Shown: positions 1-9,465 of the stretch, one piece after another | Layout of the letters: every line of letters begins with the position of its first letter | Numbering within the stretch: position 1 is the stretch's first letter | Assembly: GCF_003260195.1 (NCBI RefSeq) | Contig: NZ_QEIH01000004.1 | Location: forward strand, 62,001 to 126,000 | Origin: Lutibacter citreus | GTDB lineage: Bacteria > Bacteroidota > Bacteroidia > Flavobacteriales > Flavobacteriaceae | DNA: 64,000 nt | Direction: 5' to 3' | Notes under the pieces: model-generated | Told to the model about the DNA's origin: nothing | The model's input: only the letters and a program-made list of their open reading frames with translations | Databases searched by the model: none | Translations under genes and position numbers: made by a program

Positions 1-357
1 AACAAGATATAGAGTTATGTAGCATACATTACAATTGAAAAGCTTAAAAAAAAGCTTATAATAATAAATTACAAAAGTTTAAAAACAAACAACAAAAACA
101 CATTACCCCCTATTAAACAACACGTTAACTAAAACATGTTGATGATTTAAAAATTTAGATAAAATTGAATTACTACTATAAAAAAAGTTAATTCTAACTT
201 TCTAATGACGAATATCATTTTTTAAAGAATTGAAAATTTGCTAGTAATTCTGAATTACTCTTTACTTTCTAGTTTTATTTAAAATTTGTTCGTTTTAAAA
301 ATTAGTAAATCCTTAACTATTTATATTTAGTAACTTTGCATTCTCAAATAAGTATCT
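1..357. other. Intergenic region upstream of rluF, no gene seen
   Basis: I see no coding region of useful length on either strand. The stretch is very AT-rich. It holds a short repeated AAGCTT around 40-57, an FNR-like box (ATGACGAATATCAT, 205-218) and the -7 element of rluF (331-338). No tRNA or terminator hairpin was recognised. Confidence 0.6.
331..338 (+). promoter_or_regulatory. Bacteroidota -7 promoter element of rluF
   Basis: TAACTTTG is a perfect match to the TAnnTTTG -7 element and lies 19 nt before the GTG start of rluF. No matching -33 TTTG is present at the usual 19-21 nt spacing, so only half the promoter is supported. Confidence 0.55.
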
Positions 358-1194
358 GTGGAAAAATCAAATGAAAACTCAATTAATTTAAACAAGTTTA
401 TTAGTAGTACTGGAATTTGTTCTAGAAGAGAAGCTGAGAAATTTATTGTTAATGGTTCTGTAACTATTAATGGGAAAAGAGCACAACTCGGTAATAGAGT
501 GTTTGATGGGGATCAAGTAAAATTAAACGGGCAACTTTTAAATTCAAAACCTAAAACTTTATACATTGCTTACAATAAACCTGTAGGAATTGTTTGTACA
601 ACAGATTCAAAAGAGCGAAATAATATTGTAAAAGCAATTGGGCATCCTGAACGTCTTTTTCCTATTGGACGGTTAGATAAACCATCACAAGGCCTTATCT
701 TTCTTACCAATGATGGAGATATTGTTAACAAAATATTACGAGCAGGAAACAATCATGAAAAAGAATATATTGTCTCTGTAGATAAACCGATTACTCCAGA
801 ATTTATTAAAAAAATGAGTAATGGAATTCCAATTTTGGGAACGGTTACCAAAAAATGTTCAGTTGAACAGGTAAATAAAAACACCTTTAAAATAATTCTC
901 ACTCAAGGTTTAAACCGTCAAATTAGACGTATGTGTGAATTCTTAAATTTTGAAGTTACCAAACTTAAACGAACTAGAATTATGAATGTTCATTTAGGTA
1001 AATTAATTGAAGATGGTTGGCGTGAATTAAGTGTTGATGAAATGAATGAAATTAATAATATGATTTCATCTAGTTCTAAAACTGAAGAAGCTTCAAAAGA
1101 CATAAAGAAAAAGAAACCAGACAACTCAAATAAAAGAGCTAATTACTCAAAGAACAAAACTCGGTTTAAACCTAAAAGAAAAAGACGAAACTAA
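358..1194 (+). CDS. rluF: 23S rRNA pseudouridine synthase, RluF type
   Basis: This enzyme isomerises a uridine to pseudouridine in 23S rRNA. An S4 RNA-binding domain covers about residues 10-60 ([18 protein letters not shown]), followed by the RsuA/RluB/E/F catalytic domain. The catalytic Asp is in GRLD (about residue 107), and [10 protein letters not shown] plus TRIMNVHLG are typical of RluF. A lysine-rich tail (about 240-278) extends beyond the fold, as in many Bacteroidota homologues. The only reasonable start is GTG at 358, because there is no in-frame ATG before the S4 domain. It stands alone with its own -7 box. The family is certain; RluF rather than RluB rests on the [10 protein letters not shown] and TRIMNV motifs. 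Confidence 0.9.
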   Translation: MEKSNENSINLNKFISSTGICSRREAEKFIVNGSVTINGKRAQLGNRVFDGDQVKLNGQLLNSKPKTLYIAYNKPVGIVCTTDSKERNNIVKAIGHPERLFPIGRLDKPSQGLIFLTNDGDIVNKILRAGNNHEKEYIVSVDKPITPEFIKKMSNGIPILGTVTKKCSVEQVNKNTFKIILTQGLNRQIRRMCEFLNFEVTKLKRTRIMNVHLGKLIEDGWRELSVDEMNEINNMISSSSKTEEASKDIKKKKPDNSNKRANYSKNKTRFKPKRKRRN

Positions 1195-1242
1195 TCGTTT
1201 TAACTTTCCAAAATTAACTTTCAACTTTCAAAGTTATATAAC

Positions 1243-1250
1243 TATCTTTG
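1243..1250 (+). promoter_or_regulatory. -7 promoter element of tgt, almost leaderless
   Basis: TATCTTTG matches TAnnTTTG. It ends only 6 nt before the ATG at 1257, so transcription would begin about 3-4 nt before the start codon. Several ACTTTC repeats lie upstream (1205-1230), but there is no clear -33 TTTG. Confidence 0.55.
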
Positions 1251-1256
1251 CCAACT

Positions 1257-2387
1257 ATGCAATTTGAATTAAAATCTAAAGATGCTCAAAGTAAAGCAAG
1301 AGCAGGTGTTATAACAACAGATCACGGTAAAATTGAAACTCCAATTTTTATGCCTGTTGGAACGGTTGGAACAGTAAAAGGTGTTCACCAAACCGAATTA
1401 AAAGATGAAATTAATCCTGATATAATTTTAGGAAATACATACCATCTATATCTACGTCCTAAAACACAAATTTTGGAAAAAGCCGGTGGCTTACACAAAT
1501 TTATGAATTGGGACAGAAACATTTTAACGGATAGTGGTGGTTATCAGGTTTATTCTCTTTCTGGAAGAAGAAAAATTAAAGAAGAAGGTGTAAAATTTAA
1601 AAGTCATATAGATGGTTCATACCATACTTTTACTCCCGAAAATGTAATGGAAATACAGAGAACTATTGGGGCTGATATTATAATGGCTTTTGATGAATGT
1701 ACTCCTTACCCATGTGAATATAACTACGCCAAAAGATCAATGCATATGACGCACCGTTGGTTAAAAAGATGTATTACACATTTGGATAAAACACCTCTTA
1801 AATATGATTATAATCAAACATTTTTTCCTATTGTTCAAGGATCTACATATAAAGATTTAAGAAAACAATCTGCAGAATTTATAGCATCCGTTGGTGCCGA
1901 AGGAAATGCCATTGGAGGTCTTTCTGTTGGTGAACCAGCAGAAGAAATGTATGAAATGACTGATATTGTTACTGCAATTTTACCAGAAGATAAACCACGT
2001 TATTTAATGGGGGTTGGTACTCCAATAAATATTTTAGAAAATATTGCGTTAGGTATTGATATGTTTGATTGTGTAATGCCAACAAGAAATGCTCGTAATG
2101 GAATGCTTTTCACAGCGTATGGAAGCATAAATATTAAAAACAAAAAATGGGAAGATGATTTTTCTGCTATTGATGATATGGCAATCACATTTGTAGATAC
2201 TCAATACTCAAAAGCATATTTAAGACATCTTTTTGCTTCAAATGAATTGTTAGGTAAGCAAATTGCATCTATTCATAATTTAGGCTTCTATTTATGGTTG
2301 GTTCGTGAAGCTAGAAAGCATATATTAGCCGGAGATTTTACCGAATGGAAAAATATAATGGTAAATCAAATGAATAACAGATTATAA
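1257..2387 (+). CDS. tgt: tRNA-guanine transglycosylase (queuosine pathway) lacking the zinc cysteines
   Basis: This enzyme exchanges G34 of GUN-anticodon tRNAs for a 7-deazaguanine precursor of queuosine. It is 376 aa and full length. The DSGGYQ motif (catalytic Asp about 92), GGLSVGEP and DMFDCVMPTRNARNG (nucleophile region about 268-280) are intact. The usual CxCxxC zinc motif just before YLRHLF is absent: residues about 309-314 read A-I-T-F-V-D. The fourth ligand, His about 340 in IHNLGF, is kept. I chose ATG 1257 over an in-frame TTG at 1248 because the TTG lies inside the -7 box and the family begins (M)xFEL. The next gene follows after 23 nt. Confidence 0.95.
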   Translation: MQFELKSKDAQSKARAGVITTDHGKIETPIFMPVGTVGTVKGVHQTELKDEINPDIILGNTYHLYLRPKTQILEKAGGLHKFMNWDRNILTDSGGYQVYSLSGRRKIKEEGVKFKSHIDGSYHTFTPENVMEIQRTIGADIIMAFDECTPYPCEYNYAKRSMHMTHRWLKRCITHLDKTPLKYDYNQTFFPIVQGSTYKDLRKQSAEFIASVGAEGNAIGGLSVGEPAEEMYEMTDIVTAILPEDKPRYLMGVGTPINILENIALGIDMFDCVMPTRNARNGMLFTAYGSINIKNKKWEDDFSAIDDMAITFVDTQYSKAYLRHLFASNELLGKQIASIHNLGFYLWLVREARKHILAGDFTEWKNIMVNQMNNRL

Positions 2388-2410
2388 TAAAACCCTATAT
2401 TTTTCAGAAA

Positions 2411-3499
2411 TTGAGAATTCTAGACAAATACATCCTAAAAAAGTTTTTATCATCTTTTGCCTTAGTTTTAATTTTATTATTACCTATTGCAATTGCAATT
2501 GATGTATCTGAAAAAATTGATCGTTTCTTAAGAAATGTAGATTTAACAGTTGGCGATATTATAAAAGATTATTACGTACATTTTGTAGTTATTTTTGGAA
2601 ATACATTTATGCCTTTGGCTTTATTTATTGCCGTAATTTTCTTCACATCAAAAATAGCCGGTAATACTGAAATAATTGCTATTCACTCTGCAAAAATATC
2701 ATTTACAAGGTTTTTAAAACCTTACTTTATAGGAGCTACAATAGTTACCGCTGTTGCTTTAGGTATGAATCACTTTGTTGTTCCAAAAAGTAATAAAACC
2801 TACAACAAATTTGTTAAAACCTATTTAAAAAAGAAAAATTACAGCGCAAATGTTAACACTAATATTAACTTACAATTAGGCCCTAACGAATATATTTATC
2901 TGAAAAGTTTTAATTCAAACACCAATGCTGGTTATAAATTTTCTTATGAAAAATATGATGGAATCACTTTGAAATACAAATTGATGGCTGAAAACATAAG
3001 ATGGGTGGAGAAAGATTCTTTATTTAGATTAAATACTTACAAAAAAAGATTCTTACTTGAAGAAAGAGATTCTATTGAAACAGGAATTAAGCTTGATACC
3101 ATATTTAATTTTAAAACAAGAGATTTAATTAATGTAGATGATTTAGCAAAAGAAATGACTTCTATTGAATTAAAAAGATATATCGGACAAGCCGAAGATA
3201 GAGGGATAAATAACCTAAACACCTATTTAGTTGAACTTTATAAAAGAACAAGTTTACCAATTTCCTCCTATATATTAACTTTTATTGCTGTTTGTTTAGC
3301 CGCAAAAAAACGTAGAGGTGGTATGGGAGTAAATTTAGCAATAGGAATTACATTAATGTTTGTTTATGTCTTTTTCTTAAAAATTGCTGAAGTATTAGGA
3401 GCAGGTGCAGAAACTAATGCTTTATTTATGGTTTGGCTTCCAAACATAATTTTTGGTATGTTGGCTATTTATTTATATTTACGAAATGCCAAAAATTAA
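2411..3499 (+). CDS. LptF/LptG-family permease (YjgP/YjgQ)
   Basis: This is the inner-membrane permease subunit of the LPS export ABC complex LptB2FG, which passes LPS to the periplasmic bridge. At 362 aa it shows the family pattern of three N-terminal membrane segments (about 12-32, 52-76, 98-120), a large periplasmic domain and three C-terminal segments (about 278-357). MRILDKYILKKFL is the conserved N terminus, so the TTG at 2411 is taken as a real start; there is no nearby ATG. It follows tgt by 23 nt and overlaps the next gene by 14 nt. LptF and LptG cannot be told apart here, and no lptB is nearby. Confidence 0.88.
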   Translation: MRILDKYILKKFLSSFALVLILLLPIAIAIDVSEKIDRFLRNVDLTVGDIIKDYYVHFVVIFGNTFMPLALFIAVIFFTSKIAGNTEIIAIHSAKISFTRFLKPYFIGATIVTAVALGMNHFVVPKSNKTYNKFVKTYLKKKNYSANVNTNINLQLGPNEYIYLKSFNSNTNAGYKFSYEKYDGITLKYKLMAENIRWVEKDSLFRLNTYKKRFLLEERDSIETGIKLDTIFNFKTRDLINVDDLAKEMTSIELKRYIGQAEDRGINNLNTYLVELYKRTSLPISSYILTFIAVCLAAKKRRGGMGVNLAIGITLMFVYVFFLKIAEVLGAGAETNALFMVWLPNIIFGMLAIYLYLRNAKN

Positions 3500-4364
3500 A
3501 CTAAATAATTACCTTCATCTTCATTTATTAGTATTTATTTGGGGCTTTACAGCTATTCTTGGAGCACTTATTAATTTAGATGCAATTCCATTAGTTTGGT
3601 ACAGAATGCTTTTTGCAGTTATAATGGTTTTAATTTATTTTTTAATTGTAAAAAAACCTTTAAAAATAACACCAAAGGCATTTGTTAAATTTCTTATTAG
3701 TGGGATAATAATTGCTCTGCATTGGATTGCCTTTTTCTCAGCAATTAAAGTTTCTAATGTATCAATTGCATTAGTTTCAATGAGTACAGGAGCCTTATTT
3801 ACCTCTTTAATTGAACCATTATTTTTTAAAAGAAAACTTATTTTTTTAGAATTAATCTTCGGTTTAATCGTAATTTCAGGGTTATATTTAATATTTAATG
3901 TTGAAAGTGAATATTCATTAGGAATTATTTATGCTTTAATAGCATCATTTTTATCCGCACTATTTACAGTTTTAAACGGTTTATTTATTAAGCAATATAA
4001 CGCCGATACTATTTCATTTTATCAATTATTATTTGGAGTTCTTTTTATATCAGTTTACATATTTTTCTCATATGGTTTTAGTATTGAAAAATTTAGTTTA
4101 ACAAGCTCCGATATTATATATTTACTCATATTAAGTAGCTTTTGTACCGCCTATGCATTTATAGCTTCGGTAAAAATCATGAAATATTTAACACCATTTA
4201 CTGTTATGTTAACAATTAATTTAGAGCCAATTTATGGTATCATTTTAGCAGTTATTATATTTGGTGAAAAAGAAAAAATGAGTCCTCAGTTTTATCTAGG
4301 AGCACTTATTATTTTAATAACAGTAATTATTAATGGAATAATTAAAAATAAAAAAAGAACCTAA
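3486..4364 (+). CDS. EamA/DMT-family transporter
   Basis: This is a 292-aa membrane protein with about ten hydrophobic segments in two EamA repeats (LLVFIWGFTAILGALI near the start, then a second repeat from about residue 145). It belongs to the drug/metabolite transporter superfamily; the substrate cannot be read from sequence. The ATG at 3486 (MPKIKLNNYLHLHLLVFIW) is preferred over an upstream in-frame start at 3453 that lies deep inside the LptF/G gene. The remaining 14-nt overlap suggests translational coupling. Confidence 0.85.
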   Translation: MPKIKLNNYLHLHLLVFIWGFTAILGALINLDAIPLVWYRMLFAVIMVLIYFLIVKKPLKITPKAFVKFLISGIIIALHWIAFFSAIKVSNVSIALVSMSTGALFTSLIEPLFFKRKLIFLELIFGLIVISGLYLIFNVESEYSLGIIYALIASFLSALFTVLNGLFIKQYNADTISFYQLLFGVLFISVYIFFSYGFSIEKFSLTSSDIIYLLILSSFCTAYAFIASVKIMKYLTPFTVMLTINLEPIYGIILAVIIFGEKEKMSPQFYLGALIILITVIINGIIKNKKRT

Positions 4365-4390
4365 CTTAACCTTCAAAATATAGAAGTTGT

Positions 4391-4398
4391 TATATTTG
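4391..4398 (+). promoter_or_regulatory. -7 promoter element of accA
   Basis: TATATTTG, a perfect TAnnTTTG, ends 24 nt before the accA ATG. No clear -33 element was found. Confidence 0.5.
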
Positions 4399-4422
4399 TA
4401 GTTACATCCAAACTTAAAAAAC

Positions 4423-5376
4423 ATGGAATATTTAGATTTTGAATTACCAATTAAGGAATTAGAAGAACAATTAGACAAGTGTGAACTAATTGGTAAAGAA
4501 AGTGATGTTGACATGACTGATAGTTGTAAAAACATTGAAAAAAAATTACTAAAAACTAAAAAAGATATATATAAAAATTTAACTGCTTGGCAAAGAGTTC
4601 AACTCTCAAGACACCCAAACAGACCATATACTTTAGACCACATCAACTTTCTAACTGGTGAAACCTTTATGGAATTACACGGTGATAGAACCGTAAAAGA
4701 TGATAAAGCAATGATTGGTGGTTTAGGTAAAATTGGAGACCAATCTTTTATGTTTATAGGTCAACAAAAAGGATATAATACGAAAACACGTCAATACAGA
4801 AATTTTGGTATGTCTAACCCAGAAGGATATAGAAAGGCTCTTAGATTAATGAAAATGGCAGAGAAATTTGGCATTCCAGTTGTTACTCTATTAGATACGC
4901 CTGGTGCATACCCTGGTTTGGAAGCTGAAGAACGTGGTCAAGGAGAAGCTATAGCTCGTAATATTTTTGAAATGACTAAGTTAAAAACTCCAATTATTAC
5001 AATTGTAATTGGTGAAGGTGCTTCAGGAGGTGCTGTTGGTATTGGTGTTGGTGATAGAGTTTATATGATGGAAAACACATGGTATTCCGTTATTTCTCCA
5101 GAATCTTGTTCTTCTATTCTTTGGAGAAGTTGGGAACATAAAGAAAAAGCTGCTGAAGCTTTAAAACTAACAGCAGTAGACATGAAAAAACAAAAATTAA
5201 TTGATGGTATTATTAGTGAGCCCCTTGGTGGTGCACATTATGATAGAGAAGAAGCTTTTAAAGAAGTTCAAAAAACAATTCTTAGTGCTTTTGATGAATT
5301 AAAAGATTTAAGTACTAAAGTACTTGTTAAACAACGAATGACCAAATACCTAAATATGGGTGTATTTAAAGGATAA
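4423..5376 (+). CDS. accA: Acetyl-CoA carboxylase carboxyltransferase subunit alpha
   Basis: AccA forms, with AccD, the carboxyltransferase that makes malonyl-CoA, the first committed step of fatty acid synthesis. At 317 aa it has the normal AccA length. It contains an N-terminal helical region, [34 protein letters not shown], and the oxyanion-hole glycines in [12 protein letters not shown]. The zinc-binding subunit AccD is not in the window. The gene has its own -7 box and ends in a clear intrinsic terminator. Confidence 0.97.
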   Translation: MEYLDFELPIKELEEQLDKCELIGKESDVDMTDSCKNIEKKLLKTKKDIYKNLTAWQRVQLSRHPNRPYTLDHINFLTGETFMELHGDRTVKDDKAMIGGLGKIGDQSFMFIGQQKGYNTKTRQYRNFGMSNPEGYRKALRLMKMAEKFGIPVVTLLDTPGAYPGLEAEERGQGEAIARNIFEMTKLKTPIITIVIGEGASGGAVGIGVGDRVYMMENTWYSVISPESCSSILWRSWEHKEKAAEALKLTAVDMKKQKLIDGIISEPLGGAHYDREEAFKEVQKTILSAFDELKDLSTKVLVKQRMTKYLNMGVFKG

Positions 5377-5389
5377 TAAAATAAATAAA

Positions 5390-5416
5390 AACCTCTCAAA
5401 TTGAGAGGTTTTTTTT
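5390..5416 (+). terminator. Intrinsic terminator after accA
   Basis: An inverted repeat AACCTCTCAA / TTGAGAGGTT with a very short loop is followed by a run of T residues, 14 nt after the accA stop codon. Confidence 0.9.
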
Positions 5417-5430
5417 ATTAAATTTATTCT

Positions 5431-6960
5431 ATGAACATTCTTTCTTCAAAACAGATAGCAGAAGCTGATAAAGCTACAATTGCTCTAAACAAAATATCTT
5501 CAACCGACTTAATGGAACACGCTGCAACTATGTGTTTTCAATGGTTGCATACTCGATTACAAGGTGAAAATGTAAAAATTCATATTTTTTGTGGAACAGG
5601 AAATAACGGTGGAGACGGTTTAGTTATCGCTAGACATTTACATCAACATGGATATCATGTACACTGTTTTGTAGTTAATTTTAGTGAAAAAAGATCAAAA
5701 GATTTTTTAGTAAACTATAATAGACTAAAAGAATTAGGTGAATGGCCAACCATTATAAATAGTAAAAATGACTTTCCTGAAATTAAACAAGAAGATATAG
5801 TTATTGATGCAATTTTCGGAAACGGTTTAACAAGAGCTCCAAAAGATTTCACTAAAGAATTAATACAACATATTAATAACGTAAAAGCTTTTACTCTTGC
5901 AATTGATTTACCCTCAGGTTTGTATAGTGATAAAACAGTAACAGATTATGATTCAGTTTTAAAAGCTGAACACACTTTAACTTTTCAAACCCCTAAACTA
6001 GCCTTTCTTTTACCTGATAATAAAGATTTTATTAATAGTTGGGAAGTTATAGATATAGGACTTGATTTAAATTTTATTGAAAGTTTAAAGCCTAAAATCC
6101 ATTTTACAACTGAAAATATAGCAAAACAACTTTATATTCATAGAAATAAATGGGGACATAAAGGCACATATGGACATTCATTAATAATTGGAGGTAGTTT
6201 TGGTAAAATTGGCGCGGTAACTTTAGCAACAAAAGCCGCTTTAAAAATGGGAAGCGGTTTGGTTACAGCTTATTTACCTAAGTGTGGTTATAACATACTT
6301 CAAATTTCAGTTCCAGAAGCAATGGTTGAAGTTGATAATAACAATTATCTAGAATACTTCAATTTTAAAACAAATGCTACTGTTATTGGAATAGGACCTG
6401 GAATGGGTACTTCTGAAAAAACAGCCATTGGATTTAGTGAATTTTTAAAGAAAAATAAACTTCCGCTAGTAATTGATGCTGATGCTATTAATTTATTAGC
6501 TAAAGATACATCTCTATTAGATTTTGTACCTGAAAATTCAATTTTAACGCCACATCCAAAGGAATTGCAAAGGTTAATTGGTCCTTGGAAAAATGATTTT
6601 GATAAACTCAAAAAAATCACTCAATTTTCCATTAAAAATAAAGTAATTATAATTTTAAAAGGAACTTACACCGTTATAGTTAATGGTGAATATAATTACT
6701 TTAATTCCTCTGGTAACGTATCTCTAGCAACTGCAGGAAGCGGAGATGTACTTACAGGTATTATTACAGGTTTAGTGGCTCAAGGATATTCTCCTATAAA
6801 TGCTTCAATCTTTGGAGTATTCTTGCACGGTTCAACAGCTAATATTGGAGTTTCAGAAACTGCATATGAATCATTTACAGCAACATCAATTATAAAATAT
6901 TTACCAAATGCTTTATTAGATTTATTTAAGGAAGAAATTGTAGAAAGTGGAGAAGATTAA
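5431..6960 (+). CDS. nnr: Bifunctional NAD(P)H-hydrate epimerase / ADP-dependent dehydratase
   Basis: This enzyme repairs hydrated NAD(P)H. The N-terminal YjeF_N domain (about 1-215) epimerises R- to S-NAD(P)HX and carries GTGNNGGDG (55-63). The C-terminal ribokinase-like domain (about 225-505) dehydrates S-NADHX using ADP and carries TAGSGDVLTG with the catalytic Asp at about 439. At 509 aa both halves are full length. The ATG at 5431 lies just after the accA terminator, so this is a separate transcription unit, although no perfect TAnnTTTG was found before it. Confidence 0.95.
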   Translation: MNILSSKQIAEADKATIALNKISSTDLMEHAATMCFQWLHTRLQGENVKIHIFCGTGNNGGDGLVIARHLHQHGYHVHCFVVNFSEKRSKDFLVNYNRLKELGEWPTIINSKNDFPEIKQEDIVIDAIFGNGLTRAPKDFTKELIQHINNVKAFTLAIDLPSGLYSDKTVTDYDSVLKAEHTLTFQTPKLAFLLPDNKDFINSWEVIDIGLDLNFIESLKPKIHFTTENIAKQLYIHRNKWGHKGTYGHSLIIGGSFGKIGAVTLATKAALKMGSGLVTAYLPKCGYNILQISVPEAMVEVDNNNYLEYFNFKTNATVIGIGPGMGTSEKTAIGFSEFLKKNKLPLVIDADAINLLAKDTSLLDFVPENSILTPHPKELQRLIGPWKNDFDKLKKITQFSIKNKVIIILKGTYTVIVNGEYNYFNSSGNVSLATAGSGDVLTGIITGLVAQGYSPINASIFGVFLHGSTANIGVSETAYESFTATSIIKYLPNALLDLFKEEIVESGED

Positions 6961-6989
6961 AAATAACAAAATGAATAAATTTTCTAAAA

Positions 6990-7022
6990 AAAAAGTCGCC
7001 AATAAATTAGCGACTTTTTTTT
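6990..7022. terminator. Bidirectional intrinsic terminator between nnr and the TlpA gene
   Basis: AAAGTCGC / GCGACTTT arms surround a 10-nt AT-rich loop, with A runs on the left and T runs on the right. It can therefore stop both the plus-strand nnr transcript and the minus-strand gene ending at 7027. Confidence 0.88.
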
Positions 7023-7026
7023 AGAA

Positions 7027-8052
7027 CTATATACCTAATTCTGTAAACAAATCTATTAGTTTAGGATTTGAAGGTCTGTCAGCATCAGCATCAACAATAT
7101 TCCCCTCAGGATCCAATAAAATAAATCTAGGAATACTATTTATTCCGTATTCTCTAATAAAATCAGATCTAAAATCATTATCCGCAAATAATTGAATTCC
7201 ACCTAATTGTTCATTTGCAACCATTTTTTTCCAACTCTCATGGCTACCTCTTTTACCGTCAATATTATCAACAGAAATACTTACAAATGCAATGTTTTTT
7301 CCATGATAATCTTTTTCTAAATTTTTTAATGATGGTATTTCTCTTTTACAAGGTCCGCACCATGTAGCCCAAATATCAATATAAACATACTTTCCTTTTA
7401 AATCCTTTAACGAAGTTTTTCCTCCTTTAAAATTTTCATAATTATTAAATTCTGGTGAAACTTTACCTTTAGAAAAACGCACCATTTTGTCATGAGATTC
7501 TTGATAACTACTTTCTAAATAATCAAAGAAACGTTTATCATTTTTAGAATCCATATTATAAACAACAGAATCTAAAGAAGGAGATTTATCAATATTTTCT
7601 TGTAAAATTCCTTTTGCTTCTGAAATTCGTTTTTCAAAATCTTCTTTAGATAAAACAAAATATGTTTTTGGATTTGCCAAATCACTCATAAAAAACAAAC
7701 GTTTATTCTCTATATAATTATTTGTTTCAGCTCCTTCTCCATCAAATTTAGCTCCATCAGATAAAGTATTACCTTTAAAATTAACAGTTAAATCATAACC
7801 GTTTTTTAAAAATAAGGTAATTCTATCATTACCATTTGTTAACGCATGAATCCCCTCCTTAACTCTTAAGGTATCTAAAAAACTTCCATTACTATCTATT
7901 GTAACATCTTTTGTAAATCCTTGGTTTCCAATTATAGTCAACTTATCAATACCTGAAGCTGGAAATTTCCCTTTTATAGTAACATAATCTACATTGCTTT
8001 TAGAACAGCTTGTAATTATACTCAATAACACTAAATAAAATATTTTTTTCAT
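7027..8052 (-). CDS. TlpA-like thioredoxin-fold lipoprotein
   Basis: This is a 341-aa exported lipoprotein. A type II signal peptide (MKKIFYLVLLSIITSC, Cys16 as lipidation site) is followed by a beta-rich DUF4369-like N-terminal region (about 25-115). A helical linker comes next, and then a TlpA/ResA-type thioredoxin domain from about 195 with WCGPC at 231-235. It likely acts as a periplasmic thiol-disulfide oxidoreductase anchored to a membrane. It lies 12 nt downstream of a paralogue, so the two are probably co-transcribed. The substrate is unknown. Confidence 0.88.
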   Translation of the reverse strand: MKKIFYLVLLSIITSCSKSNVDYVTIKGKFPASGIDKLTIIGNQGFTKDVTIDSNGSFLDTLRVKEGIHALTNGNDRITLFLKNGYDLTVNFKGNTLSDGAKFDGEGAETNNYIENKRLFFMSDLANPKTYFVLSKEDFEKRISEAKGILQENIDKSPSLDSVVYNMDSKNDKRFFDYLESSYQESHDKMVRFSKGKVSPEFNNYENFKGGKTSLKDLKGKYVYIDIWATWCGPCKREIPSLKNLEKDYHGKNIAFVSISVDNIDGKRGSHESWKKMVANEQLGGIQLFADNDFRSDFIREYGINSIPRFILLDPEGNIVDADADRPSNPKLIDLFTELGI

Positions 8053-8064
8053 TTTTCTTAATTC

Positions 8065-9447
8065 TTATATATTATTCTCATTAAACAATTCAATTAATTT
8101 TTCACTTGAAGGTCTTGGAGCATTTGAATTTATAATTTTACCAGCTGGGTCAATTAAAATAAACCTAGGTATACCTTTAACTAAATACTCGCTAATAAAG
8201 TCTGATTTCCAATCATTATCTGCCAATAATTGAATCCCTTTTAATTCTTTGTCTTCAATCATTGTTTTCCATTTATCATGATCTTTTGCTAAATCTATAG
8301 AAATACTAACAAACTCAATATTTTTTCCATGATATTTTTTCTCCACTTTTTTCAAAAAAGGAATTTCAGTTTTACAAGGTCCACACCAAGTTGCCCAAAC
8401 ATCAATGTAAACATACTTTCCTTTTAAATCATCAAGTGAAGTTGTCCCTCCTAAAAAATTTTCATAATTAACAAACCTAGGAGAAGGCTGTCCTTTTGAT
8501 ACTTTTATTAATTTATTATAACTTTCTGTGATTTTTGTTTTATACTTTTCATTAGTACATCCTTTCATAAACTCTTTATAAAAATCTTCTAACTTTTTAG
8601 TGTATGTGATACCATAAACAGAATTAGCATATAATAATTTGTTTTTAATTGTTTCATTTTCAATTCCATTTACCACTTTTAAAAAAGCTATATCTTCATC
8701 TACACCATCCTTGTCAACTATTTCAGCCGCCTTTTTGTGATAGTACACATTTACTAAATTTTCATAGTCTGAAGAAAATAAAAAGTCTTTTTCATTAGAA
8801 TAAGAAACAGCTTCTAACTCATTTAAATAACCTTCTGAGACTTTAAAATCTTCCTTTTTGGCATAATGCGCATGATATCTTTCATATTTGTTTAAAGACA
8901 ACAAATATGAATAATAAATATTTCTTTTTTCTTTTAAAATAAATTCTTCTGAAATCCCTTTAATCTCATCTAACTCAGAAATTAAAGTAGACTTTAATTC
9001 AGTTATTTTTTCTTTATATTCTGATTCTCCTAATAAGTAAATACTTGTATCAGTACCTAAAATTTCATTTTTTTTATTTTTTTTAGATGCTAAATAAATA
9101 CTAATTTCAGAACCTGTCCCAGACAATGAAAGTGAGTTTTCAACATCATTTTCATCAAAATTAATAACAATATTGTTTTTCGCTTTAAGGTATAATTGAA
9201 TAATATTTTTTTTTACTTTTAATGTATAAAAGCCTTCCATAATATCAATTGTATCCCTAAAAGTTCCATCTTCAGCAACTTTTATAAACTCTTTAATTGA
9301 ATTATCTTTACTTGATAAAAATAACTCACTTACATCTTTATTTGTAATTTTCCCTGAAACAATTGCATAGTTAATATTAGACTCTTGTTTACAAGAAATT
9401 ATTACCAAAACAACAATAATAAGTAATTTTTTTTTCATTTTATTCAT
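8065..9447 (-). CDS. TlpA-like thioredoxin-fold lipoprotein, larger paralogue
   Basis: This is a paralogue of the gene at 7027, with the same architecture. A lipoprotein signal (LLIIVVLVIISC) precedes a beta-rich DUF4369-like domain, a longer helical middle region and a C-terminal thioredoxin domain with WCGPC (about 354-358 from this start). The proteins match closely in the last 120 residues and diverge in the middle. I chose the ATG at 9447 (MNKMKKKLLII); 9438 is equally plausible. An in-frame start at 9489 lies upstream of the -7 box at 9466-9473 and would add residues before the signal peptide. Confidence 0.86.
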   Translation of the reverse strand: MNKMKKKLLIIVVLVIISCKQESNINYAIVSGKITNKDVSELFLSSKDNSIKEFIKVAEDGTFRDTIDIMEGFYTLKVKKNIIQLYLKAKNNIVINFDENDVENSLSLSGTGSEISIYLASKKNKKNEILGTDTSIYLLGESEYKEKITELKSTLISELDEIKGISEEFILKEKRNIYYSYLLSLNKYERYHAHYAKKEDFKVSEGYLNELEAVSYSNEKDFLFSSDYENLVNVYYHKKAAEIVDKDGVDEDIAFLKVVNGIENETIKNKLLYANSVYGITYTKKLEDFYKEFMKGCTNEKYKTKITESYNKLIKVSKGQPSPRFVNYENFLGGTTSLDDLKGKYVYIDVWATWCGPCKTEIPFLKKVEKKYHGKNIEFVSISIDLAKDHDKWKTMIEDKELKGIQLLADNDWKSDFISEYLVKGIPRFILIDPAGKIINSNAPRPSSEKLIELFNENNI

Positions 9448-9465
9448 ATTTTCAAAACCAATTTG

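Noticed and set aside
40-57. AAGCTT repeat separated by an A run as a terminator
   Set aside because: The two AAGCTT copies could pair, but the stem is only 6 bp, AT-rich and has no following T run.
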